NCBI GenBank assembly: GCA_934045075.1
Contig: OW203744.1
Span: forward strand, 4,055,501-4,119,500
Direction: 5' to 3'
Length of the DNA stretch: 64,000 nt
From: Yponomeuta sedellus
Lineage: Eukaryota; Arthropoda; Insecta; Lepidoptera; Yponomeutidae
Every line of letters starts with the position of its first letter. The first letter of the stretch is position 1. Below are positions 55,515 to 64,000 of the stretch, in pieces. Made by a program: the position numbers and the translations under genes. The notes below the pieces were generated by a model that was given only the letters and a program-made list of their open reading frames with translations, did no database searches and was not told the DNA's origin.

Positions 55515-55875
55515 ACGGGATATGATAGGGTTTCGTTAGAAATGCTGAGGGCTGGTGAAGGCATTGTAGCTAGCAACTTATACCTGCTCTTCAACAGGTG
55601 CTGGAGGAGTGGCACAGTACCTTAAGACTGGGGTACGGTCGTCATAGTGCCGCTTTATAAAGGCAAAGGGTCTCAGCAGGTGTGCAAAAACTACCGCGGC
55701 ATCAGCCTTCTCAGCATTGTCGGCAAACTAAAAAGTACCCGGAACCGGCGTGCGTGCATGCGACGACTTATGAACGTTGATGAAGCGAGGGTGATTTGTC
55801 AGGAACGTGACAAGTGGCAGTCCCTGGTCTCTGCCTACCCCTCTGGGATACAGGCGTGAGGCTATGTATGTATGT
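55515..55875 (+). pseudogene. Family G RTE-like LINE: reverse transcriptase piece joined to the 3' tail
   Basis: Frame reads GYDRVSLEMLRAGEG, a stop, then VIVPLYKGKGSQQVCKNYRG and ISLLSIVGKL, the fingers/palm entry motif of non-LTR reverse transcriptases. At about 55730 it jumps to the tail (aaaagtacccggaaccggcg), so most of the RT domain is deleted. Confidence 0.75.
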
Positions 55876-55894
55876 AATAGCTAAAAGTATTAAA

Positions 55895-56230
55895 AACGTA
55901 TTTAGAGGCTAAAAATTCCACCCATGCCTCTGGCTATCCGTGCCAGCGCTCTATCCAACTGAGCTAATGGGCGACTCACCGGCATCAGTGAAATTTCGAA
56001 GCTCTCTACACTATTCTCTGTATTACGTACAGGCAGCGACATCTGGCTGAAGTAGATTGCATCACTTACAGCCCGACTACCATATAGCCCCGGTGAGTCG
56101 CCCATTAGCTCAGTTGGATAGAGCGCTGGCACGGATAGCCAGAGGTCGCGGGTTCCAATCCTGGCATGGGTGGAATTTTTAGCCTCTAAATAGGTTTTGA
56201 AATTTGTCCTTAGCACGGGTTAGTGCATTA
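55895..56230. mobile_element. Family A SINE, inverted pair
   Basis: A reverse unit (55895-56075), with gggattcgaacccgcgacc missing from its B-box arm, is followed by a forward unit (56092-56230). TSD not clear. Confidence 0.7.
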
Positions 56231-56339
56231 AAAATAAAAATAGTATAAACTATTATTATTTTTAAAACTGTAGAAAACTGTCTGATAAAGAATAATACGG
56301 AAATAGTAGATTATGCATTAAGGGAATAAAACCATGTAT

Positions 56340-56490
56340 TACGTTATGGGCGGTATATTGAACCCTGAGCGGAGCGAAGGACTCCGAGTTAAGTCCCGAG
56401 CGCAGCGAGGGAGTTAAATTTTAACTCCTGAGCGAAGCGAGGGAGTTATGTAGAGTCCTGAGTGAAGCCAGGGGTTCATACCGCCCGAGA
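56340..56490. repeat. gagcgaagcgaggg-type repeat
   Basis: Three variants of gagcgaagcgagggagtta in 150 bp, with inverted gttaaattttaac near 56412. Related to 44320-44400. Confidence 0.5.
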
Positions 56491-56834
56491 CTAAGACATG
56501 TTTTATTCCAGAGGTGAATACTCTACTTTTCACACCATCTGGGAGACAATAAAATTTTTCTTTTTTTTATTGGTGTTTCGCGCGGTCACACGACACAGTA
56601 GTTCAGAAAAAAAAGAAAAAAGGGGTGAGTTTCGAACAACAATTCGAATTTCGAATTGCAATGCGGGGCTTCTTCATAGTTTTCATGCGAATTTTGACAT
56701 TCTAAATTCAAATCACTTTATTCCCTAGGGAAATTCTTCATTATTATTGCCCTCAAGAGACAAGGCTATGCTTTACGATGATATTTGACGGTACGTAATA
56801 AGGCATTGTCGAGCAGGAGGTGTGATAAAATAAT

Positions 56835-57105
56835 TATCTCTTGTATTACGTACAGGCAGCGACAATTTGCTTAAGCCAGATGTCGCTGCCTGTACGTAAT
56901 ATAGAGAATAGTGTAAAGAGGTTCGAAATTTCACTGATGCCGGTGAGTCGCCCATTGGCTCAATTGGTAGAGCGCTGGCACGGATAGCCAGAGGTTGCGG
57001 GTTCGAATCCCGGCATGGGTGAAATTTTTAGCCTCTAAATAGGTTTTTAAATTTGTCCTTAGCACGGGTTAGTGCATTAAAAATAAAAATTGTATAAACT
57101 ATTAT
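56835..57105 (+). mobile_element. Family A SINE with short inverted 5' piece
   Basis: A reverse gtattacgtacaggcagcg piece precedes a forward copy with tRNA-like domain and long tail. The 60 bp after it (aaactgtagaaaactgtctg) also follows the A copy ending at 56246, so the flank is duplicated. Confidence 0.7.
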
Positions 57106-57164
57106 TATTTTAAAAACTGTAGAAAACTGTCTGATAAAGAATAATACGGAAAAAATAATTATCT

Positions 57165-57815
57165 ATTTTCCGTATTACTATTTATCAGTCAGTTGCTGGA
57201 AAAGAGAATTATCTCTTTTCTACAAGTATGAGTCAGTTGCTGAAAAAGATAAATATCTCTTTTCTGTATTAATCTTTATCAGTCAGTTGCAGGAAAGGAG
57301 AATTATCTCTTTTCTGTATTATTCTTTATGAGTATCAGTCAGTTGCCGGAAAGGAAAATTATCTCTTTTCTGTATTATTCTTTACGAATATCAGTCAGCT
57401 GCCAGAAAAGAGAATTATCTCTTTTCTGTATTAAGCTTTCTCAGTCAGTTGCCGGAAAGGAGAATTATCTCTTTTGTATATTATTCTTTACGAATGTCAG
57501 TCATTTTTCAAAACCTATTTAGAGGCTAAAAATTCCACCCATGCGGGGACTCGGACCCGCGACCTCTGGCTAACCGTGCCACCGCTCTCCCAACTGAGCT
57601 AATGGGCGACTTACTGGCATCAGTGAAATTTCGAACCTCTTTACAATAATCTCTGTATTACGTACAGTGTTTTAGCCTCTAAGTAGGTTTTTAAAACTGT
57701 CCTTAGCACGGGTCAGTGCATTAAAAAACGAATATAATGAATGTCAGTCAGTTGCCGGAAAAGAGAATTATCTCTTTTCTGTATTAATCTTTATCAGTCA
57801 GTATTGTTTTTTATC
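57165..57815 (+). repeat. Tandem array of about 55-bp hairpin units
   Basis: cagtcagttgccgg starts recur near 57187, 57231, 57280, 57335, 57392, 57441, 57738 and 57796. Most units carry the small hairpin aaagagaattatctcttt. The array is split by the A insertion at 57508-57735. Confidence 0.75.
57508..57735 (-). mobile_element. Family A SINE inside the tandem array
   Basis: A reverse unit (caaaacctatttagaggc, atgcggggactcggacccg), deleted around the linker, joined to a forward long tail. Confidence 0.65.
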
Positions 57816-58187
57816 ATTTAGTTTTCTACAGTTTTAAAAATAATCAGTTTTTTGAAGTCATACACATACAAGCAACCTCTTAAGTGAAAGTTCTGTATGC
57901 CACCCCTGCAGGTGAACAAATGCACAATATGTAGGTATCACATTACGGACTATCGAGCGATAATAACGCGTCTATGTGGTAGAGACTTTATGGTAATGGA
58001 CAAAGCCATTAACAGTAGGAATCAGCCTACATCCGTTTAAGTCCTAAAACAACACCAACATAAACCTAAAGCATAAACAACAGGACAACATAAAACGCGA
58101 GCCATTCCGCTCGATAAATCTGTGCAAATGGGTCTTTAGCGTATTTTTTATTGTCACTCTTTAGGGAACAATAATAATACAGAAGTT

Positions 58188-58808
58188 TTAGGCGAATGCT
58201 ACACGCAAGATATATAATTATGGTGATCCGTCAATATATACTTTCGGATCACGATATTTATTGACGTCTAGGGTAGTGTATTGAGAGATCACAATATTTA
58301 TCGCTGGATTTCCGGAAATCCTTGTGATCTGATATCGTGATATTTATCTTGCGTGTAGCTTTGCGCGTCAATATTTATCGCGTCAGTACGCAGCGAGACG
58401 GCAGCAATAGAGGACGTTTATGACACCTATTCTGCTTCTGAAAAATTTACAGGCGACAAGATTGTCTTAAAAGAGCTTAAACTGAACTTAGAATCCTTTC
58501 CATAAGTTCATCCATCCCGTCCATGTCATTGTGAAGGCAAATTCGTAAACATTGCTCTCTTTCGTAGCCAATTTTTCATTCAACGCTTTCTTTTTACGCG
58601 TTTTTTTATTGATTGGGATATAATTATCGCCACACAAGCTCTTATTTTGCTCTGTCTAGGGTCCAGAACGTCTGCTTCATATAAAAACGCTTCAATACTG
58701 ACGCGACCCGTATCTTTGGTGTAGGGTGTGCTGTGATCCGGCTCAAGATACTTAAATAAATATCGTGATAATTATCACAATATATACTGACGTATAGAGT
58801 TCGCCTAA
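58188..58808. mobile_element. MITE-like element with internal hairpin
   Basis: Outer ends TTAGGCGAA (58188) and TTCGCCTAA (58800-58808). Inner inverted pair gctacacgcaagatat / atcttgcgtgtagct near 58198 and 58355. Repeated words cacaatatttat and gtgatccgtcaat. Confidence 0.5.
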
Positions 58809-58917
58809 GGGTATGGTAGGATTTATTTTAGGAAAAATGTAAATGTAATATAATAGTATGTGTTTTGTATTTTATTGTTTTATTAGCCAGCTTATAAGAA
58901 AGACTTATTTACAAAAT

Positions 58918-59256
58918 GCGCTTGTGGCCTAGGCAAACCGGATTATTGGAATCAATCACTTGAAGCAACAACAGGCGCGGTCAGGTGCAGCATAGGTGAC
59001 CGTCCTGTGACTGGCGCTAGTGGCATTTTTGCGAGCGCTTTCGTGTTTGCCGTTGGTGCCGGCTGTCATATGATGGCAGTCGTTAAGCTATGTCAGAGGT
59101 CTTATGGGCGGCTTGATAACTTTTGACAGTAAGGCCTTCCACTATCTTATAATCCTCAAGCTACTCCAGCCCCCGTGGTGGAGTATAGCCTATCCTTCCT
59201 AAGATACAGGAAGAGACCTGTGCCCCAGCAGTGGCGATATACAAAAGGGTTGACTT
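58918..59256 (-). mobile_element. Family E retroposon
   Basis: Reverse copy from gcgcttgtggcctaggc to caaaagggttgacttgttat. Confidence 0.7.
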
Positions 59257-59464
59257 GTTATACGAGTACCTACTGTGGTAAGCACATGTCGACTCTGCGC
59301 GCGCACTATAAACTCCAACATTGTTGCAACGCGCAATGACATGATATACCAAAAATATAACGTCCGACTAAATGTAAATTTATCACATTGTAATACTTCC
59401 CATTATTTTGACATTTTATACATCGAATTAAGAAAACCAATAATTTGTAAAAAATATAAATATT

Positions 59465-59503
59465 GTCCGCCATATTTTGCCTCGCAACCAAAATATGGCG
59501 GAC
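59465..59503. repeat. Perfect 15-bp hairpin
   Basis: gtccgccatattttg and its complement, 9-nt loop. Function unknown. Confidence 0.8.
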
Positions 59504-59619
59504 TACTTTTTTTTATCTTAACCATCTGCATGTAAACACCCATATTTGACGAATAAAGGCATTGTATTGTATTATATATATTGTATTGTACTAACAACAG
59601 TCTGACTGGCTGTCCCCAG

Positions 59620-59841
59620 GCATACGCTGACGGGAATTTTCTCTTTATAGTGGAAGAGCACGATCACCCACTCTTCCCTAAACCTACTGATGACTTTGAC
59701 GGAGCTGTGCGTAACTGTATGATGTCCCTGGTGCTTAGAGATGATGGTAATGCAATCTTTGCTACAAAGACAAAGACATCTCTTACAAGCAAAGATTACA
59801 TTAAATTGATTCTTAAATTCAAGAATCAATTACATACATAA
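59620..59841 (+). CDS. Orphan exon-like coding fragment
   Basis: After an acceptor-like gctgtccccag, an open frame of 73 codons reads AYADGNFLFIVEEHDHPLFP, then DDFDGAVRNCMMSLVLRDDG and KTKTSLTSKDYIKLILKFKN. It has a normal-protein composition unlike nearby repeats. It ends at a TAA lying in the first bases of a reverse G LINE tail, and no GT donor precedes that point. Either a last exon truncated by the LINE or a retro-copied gene fragment. Family not recognised. Confidence 0.45.
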   Translation, partial: AYADGNFLFIVEEHDHPLFPKPTDDFDGAVRNCMMSLVLRDDGNAIFATKTKTSLTSKDYIKLILKFKNQLHT

Positions 59842-60160
59842 CCCCACGCTTATTTCCCAGAGGGGTAAGCAGAGACCAGGAACTGCCACCTGCCACGATC
59901 CTGACAGATCACCTTCGCTTCATCAACGCGTCGTTGCTGCACGCTCGCCGGTTCCGGGTACTTTGTATCTTCCCCTTTGCTAATACATCCCCTATTTGGT
60001 CGATGTATGTGCACCCGGGACGTCCCTTACCAGCCCTTCCACTCAAATTCACAGTATATATTTGTGGCGTCAATGTTTCTTCCTTCATTCTCTCCACATG
60101 TCCAAACCAACGCAACATTCCTTTCTCAATTCTAGTCACTACGTTGTGGACTGAAAGAGG
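59838..60160 (-). mobile_element. Family G RTE-like LINE 3' end
   Basis: Minus strand encodes [20 protein letters not shown] and SGRAGKGRP, then [12 protein letters not shown], followed by the G tail. This is the best-preserved G C-terminus in the window. Confidence 0.75.
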
Positions 60161-60264
60161 ATGTATATCCTCTTTCAGTCCACAACCTAATCAATTTTTC
60201 TTCCACAACCTAATCAACCTAAACAATTCTCAAATCAATTTTTTTTTTTATTTAGAGATTTCTA

Positions 60265-61140
60265 TTTCTATGAGAGAGTATGGGCTTAATTACCACGCGT
60301 GCCCACCGCGGATTGGCCATTTCAAGCGCTGAGGTATTTGAAAACCCCCACCTCACAATGTTTTCCTTTGCCGTGAGTGGTATTGCTACTATAACTTCAT
60401 AAATGTACATAAAAACCTATTTAGAGGCTAAAAATTCAACCCATGCCGGGATTCGAACCCACGACCTCTGGCTATCCGTGCCAGCGCTCTTTCCAACTGA
60501 GCTAATGGGCGACTCACCGGCATCAGTGAAATTTCGAACCTCTTTACACTATTCTCTGTATTACGTCCAGGCAGCGACATCTGGCTTAAGTAAATTGCAT
60601 AATTACAGCCCCGACTACCTACTTTGCAGTTAGGTTTTTACATCGGAATGATATAACTGTACCCACATGATTATACTATTTTTATTTTTAATGCACTGAC
60701 CCGTGCTAAGGACAATTGTAAAAACCTATTTAGAGGCTACCTCTAAATAGGTTTTTAATTAATAATTACCCGCGACCTCTGGCTATCCGTGCCAACGCTC
60801 TTTCCAACTGAGCTAATGGGCGACTCACCGGCATAGTGTAAGGAGGTTCGAAATTTCACTGATGCCGCTGAGTCGCCCATTAGCTCAGTTGGAAAGAGCG
60901 CTGGCACGGATAGCCAGAGGTCGCGGGTTCGAATCTCGGCATGGGTTGAATTTTTAGCCTCTAAATAGGTTTTTAAAATTGTCCGTAGCACGGGTTAGTG
61001 AATTAAAAATAAAAATAGTATACATGTACATAACTTAGAAAACAAAGTCATTCGTTCGTACATGCCTACACTGGGAATCGAACCTTGATCTCCCGCTTCC
61101 GAGTCCATTGTTCTACCCACTGAGCTGCCGCCTCAATTAC
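60265..61140 (-). mobile_element. Family C SINE split by a family A insertion
   Basis: Body at 60265-60411 (agagagtatgggcttaatta, gcgtgcccaccgcgg). Head complement at 61024-61140 (ctgggaatcgaaccttga, acccactgagctgccgcc). The intervening 60412-61023 is family A. Confidence 0.75.
60412..61023. mobile_element. Composite family A insertion of several inverted units, 9-bp TSD
   Basis: Flanked by ATGTACATA (60403-60411, 61024-61032), inside a C SINE. Contains a full reverse unit with linker, a second reverse tail, a 36-bp palindrome of cctctaaataggttttt, a partial reverse unit (60768-60835) and a forward unit to the long tail. Confidence 0.8.
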
Positions 61141-61174
61141 TTACAAAATGCCTCTGATTAATTTCGTTACTTCA

Positions 61175-61375
61175 ATAGCGGTAGTGCATCTGCCTACCAT
61201 GCAAGAGGTCCCGGGTTCGAACCCCGGCTGGGCAGAACAAAAAAAAAAACCCAGGTCTTGGATGTTTATACGTTTGTGATGTCGTTCTTTCTGGTTCCCA
61301 CGACACAGGGTATCGTAGTGTGGGGCCAGAAGCAATGTATGTGCCTGTATGTAAATGTTATGTTATTTTAAAAAA
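61175..61375 (+). mobile_element. Family D SINE
   Basis: Good copy: ggtagtgcatctgcctacc, ggtcccgggttcgaacccc (B box), run of A, cttggatgtttatacg, ggccagaagcaatgtatgtg. Confidence 0.75.
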
Positions 61376-61422
61376 TGACATAACATAACAATAAAAAAAA
61401 ATGTTTGTATATCACGTCGGTA

Positions 61423-61545
61423 ATAAAGAACACTTTATTGTACATACAAAGGGAAATCACAAAAATATATCTTAACCCAAGGGTACAGAGGCGGCCTTAT
61501 CACTAAAACTGATCTCTTTCAGACAACCGTATATTCCATACAACT
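61423..61545 (-). mobile_element. Family H LINE tail
   Basis: Reverse copy: aaagaacactttattgtaca, gcggccttatcactaaaac, tctctttcagacaacc. Confidence 0.65.
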
Positions 61546-62265
61546 AGACTTGAAACCTTTTGCATTGTGCGGTCCGTCTGTTTTGTTGTTATTTTGCCTG
61601 TTTCACGGGCCACGGGCTCCGCTTCGATTCCTCGTTTAGTACAGAGTTTAATAATCCTTATTTGCATGTGACACATTATTGCTTTAATGGATTTTAGGCT
61701 GTATAAACGGCTGTTTTTTCAATCTGTCACACGCCGTGTTCTAGATTAAACCGCAGAGTATTTTTTATACAATTTGTCCTATAATAAAATTAGTTTTGTG
61801 CATACCCTTGATCCATGAAAGAGTTTCAAAAGAAGATTTTATATTCTGTATTGGAAACCAGCTTCGAAAGCAGAATGATTTTTCTATTCGAAACTAGGTT
61901 TCCTAAAAAGAAAAATAATTCTGTTTTCGAAACTGGTTTCTAAACTTTGGTTTCCAATGTAGCCGGAAGCGAAGAGGAATTCGCAAGAGTATGGATTTTG
62001 GTTTAATTAGTCAGACCTGAGATTTGAGCACTTAGCCTCACAGTTGGGCCATTTTGACGGCCTCGGTGGCGCAGCGGTTTGGCACGCTGCTGTAAAACCG
62101 AAGGTCTCGGGTTCGATCCCCATTCGGGTCAAAGTAAGAAACGAACTTTTTTAGTTTTTCTCGTGTCTTGGATGTTATCTATGTACTTATTGTATTAAAT
62201 CTATCGTTGAGTTAGCACCTGAAGCACAACTCATTTAGTTGTACTAAGTGTAGCGCTCGTGGCCT

Positions 62266-63325
62266 TTTTTTTTTCACCCAGGAGAAACCCCAATTACGGG
62301 TACCACCGGCTCGGGGGAGCACAGTGGTTATGTCGGACTCCCCGCCCTGAGAAGGGCGGTATACCAACTAAAACTCCTGGGGTGTTCCTCCGCACCGCAA
62401 AGGACGGGGCCACGGGGACGCTTACGCACACTTCCGCGACCCCGTCTGCGGGCGCCCTTTCAGGCACTCCTTCGGCGGCGCCCCTGCCCCATCGCATCGG
62501 ACCGAACGACGGGGCGAGGGAACGCCGCATCTCTTCGTTGGAGCGCATAGTGGTCAAGTGCGAACCCCTTGACCACCACACGCCCCAACGCGCCGCCCCC
62601 TCCATCCCATTGTTATGGGATTAGAGGAGGGCGGCGCACCTCCTCGTTGGGGCGCATGGGGGCCAATGTCCTGTTGGCCCCCACACGCCCCACACGCGAG
62701 GCCCGTCACGTCGCCCACCAGCACTTCTCTGAAAGCAGAGAAGGCGGTGAGCGACCGCGCGGGCCCCCTCCGTGCCAGAAGGCATCCTCGGAACACGCAA
62801 GGGCGCCTTCCGGCCCGCCGTGATGGAGGCGGAGGGTCCCCCGACCCTCCGCGTCCCGGCGGCCACTCTGGTCCGACTGGTACGAGGCGCACTCGCTTCC
62901 GCGCAGCGGCGCCCCCCCAGTCGGTCCTTCATTCGGTTGGTCGCCTGGGTCCCGCTCCACAAAGTGAAACAGGGCCCACGCGACCCCTCCCGCCGTGATG
63001 GAGGCAGAGGGTCCCCCGACCCTCCGCCCACGGCCACTCTGGTCCGACTGGTACGAGGCGCGCGCGCTTTCGCGCAGCGGCGCCCCCCCCAGTCGGTCCT
63101 TCAATCGGTTGGTCGCCTGGGTCCCGCTCCACAAAGTGAAACAGGGCCCACACGACCCCTCCCGCCAGATTATTCGACGTTAGCCAGTAAGATCCGACAA
63201 GAAGAAGTTACTGACTAACGCTCAGAGTGCACCGACCCCACCACTTGCCCCTCCATCTGGTTCATGGAATCAGATGGAACGGAAAGCGGAGGGCTACACG
63301 TGAAGGTTATCTGGCATCGCACCCC
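62266..63325 (-). mobile_element. GC-rich retroposon, 1060 bp, poly(A) end and 15-bp TSD
   Basis: Flanked by exact TAGCGCTCGTGGCCT (62251-62265, 63326-63340). A run of T at its left border is a poly(A) tail on the minus strand. GC content is far above the surroundings. The interior has a tandem pair of about 175 bp (from about 62822 and 62997: gtgatggaggc, gcgcagcggcgccccccc) and the hairpin ccgccct-gaga-agggcgg (62342-62359). Frames of 60-148 codons are open in most phases because of GC content. Probably a non-autonomous or 5'-UTR-derived LINE product. Confidence 0.7.
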
Positions 63326-63692
63326 TAGCGCTCGTGGCCTAGGCCAACCGAGTGATTGGAATCAATCACTTGGTTAAGCAACAACAGGCGCGGTCAGGTA
63401 CGGGATGGGTGAGCGTCCCGTGACTACCGCTAGTGGCATTTTTTCGAGCGCTTCCGTGCTTCGCAAGGCACGCTAAGCCGTTGGTGCCGGCTGTCATATA
63501 ATGGCAGTCGTTAAGCCATGTCAGAGGCCTTATGGGCGGCTTGATAACTTCTGACAGTAAGGCCCGCCACTGTCTTACAATCCTCCACCAACCCGGACTT
63601 GGCCCCCGTGGTGGAGTATGGCCTAACCTTCCTGCGGTGCAGGAAGAGACCCGTGCCCCAGCAGTGGGGACATACAAGGGTTGATAACGAAG
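63326..63692 (-). mobile_element. Family E retroposon inside the B SINE
   Basis: Well-preserved reverse copy from ggcctaggccaaccgagtg to acaagggttgataacg. The AAGT before 62250 and after 63692 is compatible with a short target duplication. Confidence 0.75.
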
Positions 63693-63759
63693 TATAGGGC
63701 TAACGAGATATCTGTAATATGTCCATGAATATTTATTTATTGTATGTAGCAAGCGCTGA

Positions 63760-63955
63760 GGTACGTTAACACTTCAGACACTAGGGTTTCCTTACGATGT
63801 TTTCATTCACCGTCAGCAAGTGGTATTGGTACTATGATTTCACAAATTTCCATGTACCTACATAACTGAGGAAACAAAGTCATTGGTACATGGGTTTGAG
63901 CCCACGGCCTGCCGATTGAAAACCGGCGTTCTACACCGCTCCACTACCACCGCTC
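63760..63955 (-). mobile_element. Family C-type SINE
   Basis: Reverse body (ttacgatgttttcattcacc) and head complement (gggtttgagcccacggcctg, tccactaccaccgc). Confidence 0.55.
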
Positions 63956-64000
63956 TATTGGATGTTGGTTTATCAGTAAAGGTTTCTTAGGACCATTATG

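Larger units (their letters stand above)
62058..63740 (+). mobile_element. Family B SINE split by two nested insertions
   Basis: Left part 62058-62249: head ggtggcgcagcggtttgg, B box ggttcgatccc, body to gttgtactaagt. Right part 63693-63740: agtatagggctaacgag to the tail aatatttatttatt. Between them lie a family E copy and, inside that, a GC-rich element. Confidence 0.8.

Noticed and set aside
62259..63218. Many ORFs of 60-148 codons in the GC-rich element
   Set aside because: High GC removes stop codons in most frames on both strands; no domain or conserved motif was seen.
63366..63752. 128-codon ORF, with similar ORFs at 5632 and 1552
   Set aside because: They lie on family E or F copies in different frames; no shared reading frame is preserved among copies, so they are non-coding.

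Overview
The window looks like a lepidopteran (moth or butterfly) chromosome: AT-rich DNA, one multi-exon gene whose short exons are separated by kilobases of intron, and a very dense layer of short interspersed elements, LINE tails and MITEs. Several repeat types (the 3' tail of an RTE-like LINE with catacata microsatellites, a SINE with tail AATAAATATT, the actgctggggcacgggtctc family) resemble repeats common in Lepidoptera. I found no bacterial operon, CRISPR array, rRNA gene or intact tRNA gene.

One real gene can be supported, on the + strand: six exons at 16966-17121, 22949-23068, 23710-23803, 29823-29933, 38741-38897 and 40655-40727. All junctions have AG acceptors and GT donors, phases match throughout, and there is a TAA stop at 40725-40727 with an AATAAA at 40754. 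Together they encode the C-terminal 236 residues of a low-complexity, Pro/Gly/His/Ala-rich protein with a basic patch near the end. The 5' part lies upstream of the window or is not recognisable here. I cannot name the protein.

Layout: 1-16.9 kb is repeat-filled intron or flank; 17-40.7 kb is the exon/intron region; 40.8-64 kb is repeat-rich DNA with two weak exon-like islands (49.6 kb and 59.6 kb). Intron 5 (38898-40654) is mostly an 11-copy tandem array of the 3' end of exon 38741-38897 together with its splice donor. Intron 4 holds a 590-bp LTR element with identical LTRs and only 64 bp between them (TRIM-like). Intron 1 holds a 680-bp CGAA-type tetranucleotide array ending about 70 bp before an acceptor.

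The repeat families are given letters. A: tRNA-like SINE, often inverted or dimeric within one target-site duplication (TSD). B: SINE with head CCTCGGTGGCGCAGCGG. C: SINE with head GGTAGCTCAGTAGG and a conserved body. D: SINE with GGTCCCGGGTTCGAA and a run of A. E: about 365-bp retroposon. F: about 244-bp retroposon. G: RTE-like LINE 3' region. H: LINE tail ending caataaagaatattct. K: short repeat seen twice. T: tail ending ataaaacctttcatttc. The most notable signal is family A, where at least eight insertions flanked by 9-14-bp TSDs contain head-to-head inverted or tandem units, as if made by twin-primed reverse transcription of monomeric and dimeric RNAs.
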